This document shows, in pieces, positions 12,425-24,100 of a stretch of DNA of 64,000 bases (its first letter is position 1; every line of letters starts with the position of its first letter). Below the pieces are notes generated by a model. It worked only from the letters and a program-made list of their open reading frames with translations, was not told the origin of the DNA and made no database searches. Origin of the DNA: Chimonanthus salicifolius (taxonomy: Eukaryota; Streptophyta; Magnoliopsida; Laurales; Calycanthaceae); contig CM023533.1 in NCBI GenBank assembly GCA_013350335.1, positions 32,718,869 to 32,782,868 on the forward strand, in the 5' to 3' direction. A program made the position numbers and the translations under genes.

Positions 12425-14019
12425 AAAGCAACACTCAAAATTACAGTTTACTATGTTCTTATTTACTATGGTCATATTACAATTCCGGTGTGGACCATTT
12501 TATTCATCCATCATTAAAACCACTCTGAGAGCGATGAGAGTGTTATTAATTTTGGAAAATAATGCATAGCCTGCTGCAATACACCTTTTGTATGCATTAA
12601 TCAGCATGACCCATTTATTTGGCCACTGTCGAAAATCTAAATAATGTCATAGTTTGTGGTTACTGACTTACGAGATGAAGACCCACATAAATTTTAGAAG
12701 AAACATTTCTATCTTAATTTGATTAATATTATAATACCCTGCTCCAGATTAGACGTGTTTTAGCTTAATAAACCTTCTTTGACCGGTTGATCTTGAAGAT
12801 TTCGGTTAGGGTTTTGAGGAAAGCTCAGGTGTGGCCCAATCTGAGATCGTGAGCTCAGTGATCCAGCTCGTCCAGCTGGAAGGGCATTTTGGTAATTTAC
12901 CTATTTATTGTGATTATTTCATAAATTATGTTGATAAGTGATTATTATTGGATGATATTATTCTCCTTAATAAGATTGCATTTCTGATTTTAAAATAGTT
13001 TTATTTTCAGAAAATGGTATTTAAATCTGCCTGTCAAAACCCTGAAAGGGAGTAATAATTATTTTAAATGATTTTGGAAATGAGATAAATTTCGAAACTA
13101 GTATTTTGTTTTAGACCATTTTAAGTATGGTCTAGTTATTCCTTTGCACCCCAAAATGAGGTTTCTAAAATTGTTTTATTTAACAATTGTTTATTTAAGT
13201 AAATAAGGTTAAATTATAATTTTATTTTAAATCAATGGTTTTTAGTGAGAGTTAAATCCCAAATTTTTTATGGTGATTAAGGTTTTCAAAACCCAACTTA
13301 TCTGTAAGGTTGGATTAAATTTTTGAGCCTTAGAAATCATGCTTTCAGTTGAAAAAAAAAAATCAGATTTTACCAAATGGGGGACTTATTTGCAAAAATG
13401 GAAGTTTTGAAGGGCTGATTTGCAACCATCAGCCGGTTACTGTAGCGGACGTAAGCCGCACCTGCATGCAACTGTATCCAGTGGCTGTTCGGCCCCTTTT
13501 TTCGGGCCAGAACTCTATAAAAGAAGCCCTCCTCCATCTGTTTTAACTCCCAGCAAACCTACTGCTTCTCCCTCTCAGTTTCAGCTCTCTGAAAACCAAC
13601 CGAGCTCCCTGCTAGCCTTTGTTTTCCTTCCCAGTTTCATCACCCGTAGCTCAAGAAGGAGTTGTTTTCAAAATCAGATTTTCAGCCCAGGAACTCCAGT
13701 GAAGGTAATCATTGAATCTTTCAATTTCAGTCGGGAGAGAATCAAGAAAAACCAGTTTTGGTTAAGTTTTGGGTGTACAAAATGGTTTTGAAGTTTAAGG
13801 AAAAATCCCGGTTTTATTTGTATCAGTAAGCTTTAGGTGTTAAGATCGAATGACTTGCTGAGTTTCAAAGTTTAGAACTATTTCCTATGGAAAAAGGACT
13901 TCTAGAGGAGTTCATCGGACCGGCTAGATGTGAAAATCGAGTCTCGGGAACCCTCTGTTTTCGGATTCATATTTCACCTGTTGTCTGTCATCACTATCTG
14001 CTGGTGCAGACAGTGAGGA

Positions 14020-14400
14020 AGACGACTCTCGGACGGTCTGAGAGTTGATCTTCGGACAGTCCGAACCTTCGGACGGTCCGAGAGCTAACTCTCGGACGTT
14101 CTGAGCTTCACTCGAAGCCCAATTACGCCCGAGGCTAGCCTGACCCTTTTGGACGATCTGAGCAGAACTCGGAAGGACCGAACCCTCTCGGACGTTCCGA
14201 GCCCCCACTTCGGATGTTTCGAAGTGCTTAGACCCATCGAGACTTATTTTCTTCGTTTTTCCGATTTAGAAAGACTTCGGATGATCCTGAGACCCGATCT
14301 TCTGATGATCCGAAGTCAGACCCATGATCCGAAGTCAATGACTAGTTTAGGTGTGGTTCGGACGATCCGAAGCCGCAAGTACCTGGTTCCAAGGCATGTT
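14020..14400. repeat. TTCGGACGGTCCGA-type reiterated palindromes inside the outer LTR unit
   Basis: At least ten copies of a degenerate palindrome, TCGGACGNTCCGA, occur in about 380 bp, for example CTTCGGACGGTCCGAGAG and TTCGGACGATCCGAAG. Local GC content is clearly higher than in the flanks. It lies downstream of the putative LTR TATA box, so it would be transcribed. Short open frames here are produced by the repeat. Confidence 0.75.
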
Positions 14401-15112
14401 CCGAGGGACCCAGTTTTTGAAGTGTAAAATGTTCTTGTTTGTTGGTTATTTGATATGATGTGATACTAGTACCCCATTGTTAATTAAAATGTGTACTAAT
14501 CATCTTCCCTTATTATTATAGTGTATATATTATTGTATTCACTTCCAGGCCTGATTCTATTGGTCGAGCACTGAGTGATCTCACTTTCAGACGCTATAAT
14601 TGTTGGGTACTGAGTGACCTCGAGGCTTTACTCAAAATGTCAGATCTGGTCATATCCAGAAGACAACCGAAGAAGTGACCTAAGAAATCTAGACCTAACT
14701 CAATAAGTCAATCTGGTCAATGCCCAGAAGACAGTATGAGTTTTGGACTGAGCACCTTTTTATTTATTATATCTCGTAGATTATTATAATTTAAAAATGA
14801 TAGAAACCGAGTAGGAGACTCAATTCTATTTACCTTGGATGTTTCGGGAAAACCAGTATAATTTTGAAATACTACTTGTATGTATACATGCTATATATGA
14901 ATGTTGTGTATATTGATTGTGCACTTGTTTGCTTGTTTGAACAGAGACCGCGAAACTACACAGTTACGGTGAGGGAACTTAACTTTGCAGCTTGATGTAA
15001 AAAGGTTTATTTGATATGGATCTTGAGCAATAAGTGGTTTCAGATTTGATGAACCCACTCATGTGCCTAGATTTGACGTACTATGGTAAGATTGCTTATG
15101 ATGCTGGTAAAT

Positions 15113-18100
15113 TGTCACGCCCCAAACCCAGATGTGGGCCCGGAACGCGACTAAATTTTTTTTTTTTTAAAAAACAATAAACTCTAATTACCCAACGTCA
15201 TAACTGGGCTGGATCTTCAAGTTTACCAAAACCCGATCCTAGAAAATGTCACACGTGCTTTTCACACATGGACTCAAACATATACCATATGTCCCCATAT
15301 ACAACCCATATCACATAATGAATATTTTCATTTGTCTCATCAGCGTTACGCACGAAAGCATAGTGGATATAATGTATACGACATTAAAACTTACATACAT
15401 AAGTTTCTTATGCCACATGAGGCATATTTATTACAAATACTCAAACATATTTAAGCAAGCAAATGGTTCCACGTAGCGGAAAACCTTAGGAACTTCTAAG
15501 TTCCGACTTTCAACGAGACATCACTGGTCCCTCCAATCCCTTCTCTGGTTCAGATCCTGCATTATAAGGGACGTGAGCAACAGCCCAGTGGGGAAAACTC
15601 ACTATAAAATCCAATGATTGTAATGCAACAATGCATGTCATAGAAAGGCATGTTATTAGCATATCCCATTTTCACCCTAGGATCATCTTCTAAAGTTTTT
15701 ACTCAGATTGTATTGTTAACACTGGGGTCAGTCCCCAGCCATGTTACAACACCGGGGTCAGCCCCTATTTAAAGTTCCAACCAGAACTAATATTAATTCC
15801 TCCACGGAAATAATATAGCAACTTACAAGTGCATAAGGTCTCCACGACCCAGTCTACTAGCCCATCCAACACCAACGGTTGATGGTGGTCGACCACAGCC
15901 TACTAACACATCCACCCGACAGTTCGCAAACGGTGTTCGGCTAATCTCAGCAATTATAGCCCAACGGCCAATATTCAACTTTACAAAGTTATTATCTTCC
16001 ACAGATTTAACTTATGAACATAATTATCACATGCAAATGTCAAATGCATGATAATGCATGATTTCCAGTGCCCTCTTACACATGGACTTATTCTGAGAGA
16101 ACCACCATATTTTAGCCTTACCATTTGGTGTATCCAATACCAATACAAGAGATCAATAAAATAATCAATATCACACAACATATAAAACTGGATTTAATAA
16201 CACGAATGCCTTCACTCAGTTTTTACCCGACAATTTCTAGACACTCCATGGGTCCATACTGCGTTAGAGACTATAAGTCCTCGACTCCCCGACACCATTT
16301 TAACGCCTACGTTCTAAAAAGTTAGAAGATTTACATCCCTTACATGTATGCAGTGTCAAGTCTCGTATTCTGGACCTATATAGCCTTTTCTATCTTTAAT
16401 TGACCATAGATCCCATTTCAGTCTGGTGTTAGTGGGTTTAACATATAACACAATACAAGTGTTGGTTCGAGTCTCCTCACCTTCTCCAGTTGAGTTTTTC
16501 ACAGAAAATCTATAAGATAGAGTAAAATGTATAAATTTTCTATTTATCAGTATATAGACATAATAATTTTCCAAACTCCATGCTATTTTTCCAGAAAACA
16601 TGATATGTGTAATGAGTCACCTAGGCTCTTTCTACTCCTTTAAATTATGTCAGAAAGTTAGTTGTTAGCCATCTAAAACATTACAATAAAATGAAAAATG
16701 TAAAGCACTCAGTGCCTTCTCTCGTATTGTCTTTTAGAAAAAGGACCATGGAGACGTATTGTGAGAGGCCTAGAGGGTATAGAGACAGTAAAGTAAATAA
16801 AAGTACTCAGTGCCCTATCCTCGTATTGTTTTCTGGAAGAAGGACCATGGAGACGTATTGAGAATATGACCCAGAGGGTATAGAGACAGTAAAGTAAATA
16901 AAAGTAGTCAGTGCTCTATCCTCGTATTGTCTTCTGGAAGAAGGACCATGGAGACGTATTGAGAATATGGCCCAGAGGGTACAGTACAGGAATTTAAACA
17001 CAGAAGGCAGAAAAATAAACACACAATAGTCAGCTGGGGTTAATCTTTTCCCCGATTTTACTTAGGGTCAAAAATTATATTTTGAACGTAAAATAATACA
17101 ATCTTGAGGGTAAAATTTAAATTTTAAGAGGAAATCTATTTTTCCTCCATTTAAAAAAAATCTCATTTTTTTGAATCCTAATACTAAGCTATTTTACTCC
17201 CAACTTGCTATGGAGTTAATAAAAATAAGAATAAAATTATTTCGATACCTTGGGTGCAAAATTCTGTGTAAGATTAACTAAATTTGAAAACCCTTAAAAG
17301 AATACGGGAAACTCGAACGTTCGTCTGCTACTGGTATGGCCAAAGCAAGAGAAAGAAGAGGAAAGAAAAGAAAATAGGAGAGAGAGGGCTTGCTGTTTTT
17401 GAAAGAGGGAGTGAGAGCAAAACGGCAGAGGAGTTTTTTTTTTTTCCCTTTACGTTCTAGCTTCCTCGCCGATTACTCCTATTTATAAGCAACCGTATGG
17501 ATTTTTTAACTATACAAGTTGCCGAAGCTATTCATTAGCTTTATAGATTTTTTAATAAGTATGCATTTATTATTATATATTTTATAAGTATTATTACAAC
17601 TGCCACCAATCGCATAGGCAATTGGCGGTGTTGTAATCTTCCAACACAGCTACAAGCTACATCCGTAGCTTTGAAACTTATCATTCATCTGATTTCTGAT
17701 ATTATTTTATAATATAATATTAGTTTATTCTTTTTACTATTTACATCTATGTCCTTTCTTTTATCGGAGTATTTCAGGGTCTCACTAAATTGATACAATT
17801 GGTTCAGTAGGTCAGGTATTAAAAATTAAGCATAGTATTAAAATTTGGAGTGAAATCTATCTCAAAAACCCAATGTTTTCGCTAAAAATCACCGTTTTAA
17901 CAAAATCTTCTAATCTTCAAGATTATTTTTGAAAGTATCCAACCTTATAGTTTGATAGAGTAAATTTGTCTGATAAAAATATTCTAAAGTTTCAAAGTGT
18001 TTTGAGGTCAAAAATCACATTTTCCAAGTGAAACAATATTCAACGGCCCATATTTCATGGCTTAAAGTAAATATAAAAAACTAACTATTTTAGAGTGTAA

Positions 18101-18566
18101 AGAAATAAACAGTTTAGTTATAATACAGATTGAGTACTGACTCTCTCTGTATATTTTTAGGACTTCCTTTACCCTATCAAATTGGGGTTTTACCACTTTA
18201 AAACTTATGGGTAAAATAAATTAGCGAAATTATAGCGAGATTAGCATGTCATTAGGTCTGAAATTTAAAAATAATGCATAATCTAAAATTTGAAGTTCAA
18301 AGTAAGTCAAATGACTGAGTTTATACATCAGCTAAGGTTTAAGCCTAAAATAATATATTATTATATTCATAACTCACCCATATACCTTTGGAATTTAATT
18401 AAAAGAGTTATCGGATTCAGATCGAGTCAAACTCAGATCCGTTGAAGGAACTTATTTGATACTCTTTACGATTAGAGGAAAATAATTCATAATTAACGGA
18501 TAAAAAAATTATTTAATTAATCATAATTAATCATAATTAATTATTAAATTGGGATGAGGTATTACA
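15113..18566 (-). mobile_element. inner large LTR unit (solo-LTR-like), inverted inside the outer one
   Basis: On the minus strand it starts TGTAATACCTCATCCC and ends GGGTTTGGGGCGTGACA, so it has the TG..CA boundaries of an LTR. It is flanked by a perfect 5-bp duplication, TAAAT, at 15108-15112 and 18567-18571. At 3454 bp it is similar in size to the outer unit, and its terminal region (CACGCCCC.. GGAACGCGA.. T-run) matches the outer unit's end in inverted orientation. A TATA-like CTTATAAATA lies at about 17483 on the minus strand. No polymerase or gag coding is present. Confidence 0.75.
16702..17000. repeat. three tandem copies of a ~100-bp unit in the inner LTR unit
   Basis: Units begin at about 16702, 16802 and 16902. 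Each contains ACTCAGTGCC, CTCGTATTGT and GGACCATGGAGACGTATTG, then AGAGGGTATAGAGACAGTAA. Spacing is 98-101 bp. The copies are close to identical, so the amplification is younger than much of the surrounding decay. Confidence 0.85.
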
Positions 18567-19331
18567 TAAATGCTATGATCAGATGAAATGTGCAATACTC
18601 TTTCCACTTGCCCTTCACTATTGAATCAATACTGGCCATATGGGAGATGGTTTACGTTTACTAGACCATGGGTGGACTATAGGTGTCAGTTGCTGACTCG
18701 AGGGTGTCAGTACCGGCTATGGGAGAGCAGGAGATGTACTTGAAAGGATGTATTTTGACCGTGTCGGGACTTAATACTATGATTGTCAGTATAGTATCTA
18801 GAGGCTACGTTGGATAACAACGGTAATGAAAAGATGATGAGAAAATGGAAAGACGATGATGAGACTTTACTTAATATTGTGAATCTTATTATCAAGCATG
18901 AGATATTATATTGCAACTGTTGATTATATACTAACCTGTTGTTTACTTTAAAACTGAACTGTTATATTTTCTTCACTGGGCTAGTTAGCTCACCCCACTC
19001 ACCTTTCAGGAGATGAACCTGAGGAAGAGAACCCTTCGTTTGAAGCTTAGAGTGGATAAGCTGCGGCTTTACTTTAGGACTATTACGTTTCTGTAATTAC
19101 TCTGATGTGATTTTGTAATGATAATTCAATGGTTGGATTATGTGATCTTATTGTGTGTTATTAGGGTAGACTTATGGGAGACGTTTGAGTCCACATGTTG
19201 GGATCATGTGCGACATTTGGGCCTAGCTGTTAATCCGGCTCAGTTAGAATGCTTGAGTGTTGTCTTAGCTTTAAAAAAAAAAAATCAATCGCGTTCCAGG
19301 TCCACCCTTTGGGTCGGGGCGTGGCAAATAT

Positions 19332-20208
19332 TTTATTTTAAAATCAAAGAATTCAAACATTTCACTTTACTAATCTTAAGGACATGTCTAAGTTTCTCTG
19401 CCCACACACGCCAAGTAATCCTACATGAAGTAGCCCTACGTGTTGAATGTAAATTAAACACAAGACTTCTTACATTTTGATTAAATTCTTAATCATCAGG
19501 TCAACCACTAAAGGTTAATTTGATCAATATATCTTACTGCAACACATAAGTTCATTACAATCATCTAATGTAGGAGAGGTTATAGATGACTATTCAGATA
19601 ATCTAGGTCAACAAAACAGGGATAGTTGGAGTCTTATTTTAGTAAATTAATTTACAGTTGGAATTGTGTCATATTTATAAGATTATAATTTTGTATTTTC
19701 TCACTATTTTCTTTAATCAAGTTAAGAGGTTGAAAAGAGTTCATTTTAGCGTCTAATTATTTAACATAGAAGTGAACTTATAGTTTAATAGATTTGGATT
19801 TTTTTCTTTAGCAATAATTTAGAATTTGGTAATATTTTGAGGCCTTTATATATGAGTCTATGTATAGCAATCTTATCATAACCGAACTGCCTAGCAAACC
19901 ATTTCAAATGAAGGTTGGGTTAAATAAAGTTCAATGGTGGTCAAACCCATGCTACTGAATATTATATTATAAATAATAGTAAATTATTAATTAATGTTTA
20001 ATTGACGAGTTAGAATAAAATTTAGTGTAAACAATGTTTTTTATGAAAAATTAAAATATGACTTTTATTACTAAAATCAAGTGATTAAAAATTGAATTTT
20101 AAGTTCAGCTTTTACCTACTTTTGGTTTACCATATATAATTTTAATTCAACATTATTTTGTTATGAATCATCTTAAAATAATTAAAAAAAAGAAAGAAAA
20201 TACACCAG

Positions 20209-20295
<87 letters not shown>

Positions 20296-20759
20296 GGCTA
20301 AATAGACTGAAAGTCGATTGACTTTTGTGACTTTTTGTAAAATCATAATAAAATTTTAGCATGGGTCCCTCTGCTAGGTTATTATATTTTATATGTGTTC
20401 AGATTTATTAATGTATGATGAGTTTGATGAGTCTCAAAGGTTAAATTAAAAAATAAACCTACTCAAATACCAAAATTCTACAGTATATAATCTATTACAA
20501 TTTCTTAATATCATTATAAAATTATAAATAGACAACCAATAATCATATAATTACTTTTTATTTGAATAACTATTTTATAAATTTATATCAAATGAAAAGC
20601 CTTAAAAATAAATTGAATTTTTCCATTTAACTAATTTAGATAACCACATTTTATTGGGTCAAATTTTCTGCCTCTCAAGTATTCTATTTATTTATTTATA
20701 TTTATAATAGAATAAATGAGACTATAAAAAATAATCTTAAAATTTTTAAAACCTCTAAA
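19332..20759. other. gene-free stretch upstream of POP1, with an (AT)n tract
   Basis: No gene is supported. It holds a diverged copy of the repeat seen at 7480-7620 (about 19900-20010) and an (AT)n run at 20210-20293. The last 450 bp are AT-rich and adjoin the POP1 5' region. Confidence 0.5.
20210..20293. repeat. (AT)n microsatellite, about 42 repeats
   Basis: An uninterrupted AT dinucleotide run of about 84 bp. The open frame across it (repeating Tyr-Ile) is an artefact of the repeat. Confidence 0.95.
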
Positions 20760-21103
20760 ATGGGTAATGTAAAAAGGAAAAAACCACTGATAACCCTCAA
20801 AACCCTAGCCGCCGTCGAGTACGACCTTCCGAAGCGGAGGGCCCATGCGCTCTTCGGAGACCACGGAGATTTAAGGTAAAATTGGAAGGCGGTAACAGTC
20901 GGTACACCATTCTGTAAAAGTCACGGTGCAAAAATCAAAAGGCCACCTGTGAAGTTGTTAGACCACACCCAAATCGGCCTTGGACAGGAAGAAGTCGGCG
21001 CAGCACCAGGCCTTGGACAGGAAGCCGTTCTGCAAAAGCCTTAAAACCCAGACACAGTTGGGTTTTAAAAATTCTCTCTCTCTCTCTCTCTCTGTAACTT
21101 CAA
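20760..21103 (+). promoter_or_regulatory. POP1 5' leader region with a possible uORF and a CT tract
   Basis: An AACCCTAGCCGCCG sequence, typical of plant 5' leaders, occurs at about 20800. A 39-codon frame opens at ATG 20760 and stops at 20879; it could be an upstream ORF if transcription starts before it. A (CT)n tract at about 21071-21092 sits 12 bp before the POP1 start codon. The phrase GCCTTGGACAGGAAG occurs twice between 20970 and 21030. The true transcription start is not visible. Confidence 0.4.
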
Positions 21104-24100
21104 ATGGCATTCGTTGACAGCAAATATCTAACTTCTGCAACGGAGCCTCCCCCGCGAACCCTCAACGTCCAGAAATTCGCGGAGTCTCGAGGTCCCGAGC
21201 TTGAATCCCTGCACTCCATCATCTCCTCCCGTTTAAACAACGATTTTCGAACGGTTCGAAGCAAGCGGAGAAGAACGACTGGATACGATAACCGGGTCAC
21301 GAAGAATAGACGGAGAAAATCATCAGAGAAAATTGATGAGGATGAAGCTTCAGAAGTGAAGACAGACAGTGGGAAGATCCCACGTCGAGTCCGTCGAAGA
21401 TTGGAGCTAAAGAGGAACCCTCACTTGGGTTTTTCTGTTTCGGGCGATGGGACTAAGAGGCTGAGGACCCATCTCTGGCACGCAAAGCGCTTCGAGATGA
21501 CAAAGCAGTGGGGATTCTATCTTCCCTTGGGATTTCAAGGCAGGTAATGGTTTATGTATGTTTTTCTTCATTGAATTGATTGATGTAGTGGTGATGTCTC
21601 AATAACTGCCATTTGCTAGTTTCCCATGTTTTCTTTTATGCTAAAGGCACGTTTATTGATTTCCTAGATTTCATATGAAATGGTTTTCTTCAAGATGGTG
21701 AAGGAAACCCTTTCTCATGGAATATTAACTTTTTTAATATTTGTGTACACACCACTAGTAAAATACTAATAAGCCCGTAAGATCCACTCTTCTATAGGAA
21801 TATTGTTCAGTCCTAATGCTCTACTTTCTTCATCTCAATAAGGCCGTTGTTACTTCATTTTTCGATATTTTATTTGTAACAGTTATTTACTTCTGCTTTT
21901 GTGTGTATTTCACTCTTGTTTTCCATATTTATTGTCTCTAAAATACATTTCCCATCCACCATTTACTTCCTTACGTTTCACTAAAACTGTTTAATTTTCA
22001 TCCTTAATACATCTTATATGATCATGAAGATTTAAAGAAGTATCACCTGGCGAGTTGGGATCAAGTGTGTCTTCTTCTTGCTGCTAGGGCATGGGGGTGC
22101 CCCCAATTAAGGCCATTAATACTGCCCTTACTCCAAGTGGCTTTGGAGATTAGGTGCTGAAGGAGATTCTCCTTGGAAGACTATTCTTATATGTAAGTAC
22201 AAATTGGGAAATTTTGGTTGGGTTGTTAATCCTGCCCATCGCATCTGGCATGAACTTTTGTCGACAAATTTAAAGAAGGAATTAGGTTTAAGACGGGTCA
22301 TAGTGATAGAATTAAGTTCTGGACTAATCCTTGATGTGATATTTCATCTATGGTTTCCACCTCTCTTTGGTGCCGACTGGGTTCATTTTTGAGTTCTATC
22401 CTATCACTGGTGAGCAAGTTGTTTGGGACATTCCATTGCGTCGTAACCTGTCAAATTATGAAGTTGATGTCTTTTTGGAGATTCTCCTTACCATCATCTC
22501 TTTCTATCAATTCCGTATCTTCTCGGAGAACAGTCTTGTGTGGTTGGCTTGATGACACTGGTAGCTTCTCGGTAAAGTCTTTCTTCTCTTATAATTACCA
22601 TTATGCCACTACTGCTATTGTTAACCCAAAGATTTGGTCCTCTAAAGCTCCTTCGAGGGCAATTAGCTTCCTTTGACTGTTGGCTTGGGTAAGATCTTGA
22701 CACAGGAGAATTTGCAGAAAGGAGGAAGAACCATAGTTGGTGTTTGTCTTTTTTGTCTTCAAGCTTCCGAAGAATCAAATCACCTTCTTATCCACTGTCC
22801 CTTCTCTGCCGCTGTTTAGAACTATCTTGGATCAGTTTGGTGGGTGTAGCTTGGGTTATGCCATTGTCGGTGGCAGAGTTATCTTTTGCTTGGGACATTG
22901 TCTTTGTTTCACCTAGATGCTCTTCCTTATGGAATTTAGCCTTCTTTGCCATTGTGTGTCGCCTATGATGGGAGCGGAATAACAAAGTCTTCAAAGACAT
23001 TGCTGAACCTAGTGAGTCAGTTGCAAGACGTGTTTTTGCTAAGTTTGCATCGTGGGCCACCTCTCTTCAGTATTTCAGGAATATCTCTATGTCTCACATC
23101 TTGCATGTCTGGAAAAAATGTGATGATGTAGCATGAGCCCATAGTGTTTTTGTTCTTCCGTGGTTTTAGCTACCTTTCCAATTCATGTGGTTTGCTGATT
23201 TTTTTATTCTTAGCTTTCTGTATTTGCACTGCTGGTGCATCTTTATCTATTAATGTATGAACCATTTCAAAAAAACAATAAAAAATACATCTTATATGAT
23301 CTAGGTCCCCACTACTCATCTCTTTGACCTTGGCAAGCTTGTACATTCCCTTTTCTCCCTCTTTGATTTCTAATTTTCATAGTTACTTTTTTTTTTTAAC
23401 AACTTTGTTTGCAGCTCTTTTAGCTACTTTAAAATTGTCTAATTTGTCGGCTTGTCGCCTTGATTTTTGCTATTTCTTAAGCAAATATTTATTGTCATTA
23501 AAAGCCCTATGGAGAAAGTTTCTTACCATGTTTCTTTATGCATGTCTTTTATTACCTTTTAATTCTCCCAACATTCTTTTGCAACTCATTTTATACCACT
23601 GGCCATATTATTTCACACATCTAAAGTTAGGATTTTTTCCAAAAAACTTTGTGCCTTGTCTGTCATCAAGTTCCACTGCCATATTTTCAGAAAATCCCTT
23701 TATTTTGTTTATGATTTTACTTAAAATATGCACCTTGAAACCTATGTTGGGGTTTGATGGCAAGGTCCATTCTTGATTATGGGGTCTACCAAAATCACTT
23801 TGTTTGGACCATTCCGTCCTTTTTTTCTTAATCTTACATAATTTTGGTCACTAATTTTTTAAACCTTAATTTTTGTGGCTTATTAAAACTATAGCTTGAT
23901 ATTTTGAAAAGAACACAGTTAATGATCCAATTAAGATGATTTTTGATAGCTCCCATAGTCTGCATAGACTTTTCCAGTGGCCCTATCTTTATGATGCAAA
24001 TTGGGCCTATGATCTCTCCTAGATGGAAGATTTGGTTGGTGGGCCAACGGCAAGAAGGTTATTGTAGCATTGATGGCCGCCCCTAGTTGGATCATGGAAA

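Larger units (their letters stand above)
12730..19326 (+). mobile_element. outer large LTR unit (solo-LTR-like), split by a related inverted unit
   Basis: Allowing for the inner insertion at 15113-18566, the unit runs 12730-15112 plus 18572-19326, about 3.1 kb. It ends GGGTCGGGGCGTGGCA and is flanked by a perfect 5-bp duplication, AATAT, at 12725-12729 and 19327-19331, typical of LTR retrotransposons. Its start (TATAATACCCTGC) corresponds to the TGTAATACC start of the inner unit with the G of TG mutated. It has a TATA-like CTCTATAAAAG at about 13512 and no gag or pol, so it reads as one solo LTR. LTRs of 3 kb or more are known in Tekay/Del chromoviruses; this family label is a guess from length. 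Confidence 0.7.

Noticed and set aside
13349..13791. Overlapping plus-strand frames of 65 and 123 residues
   Set aside because: They lie in the putative transcribed leader of the outer LTR unit, next to its TATA-like box, and show no gag-like or host domain.
20168..20362. Open frame with Tyr-Ile repeats
   Set aside because: It is a translation of the (AT)n microsatellite.
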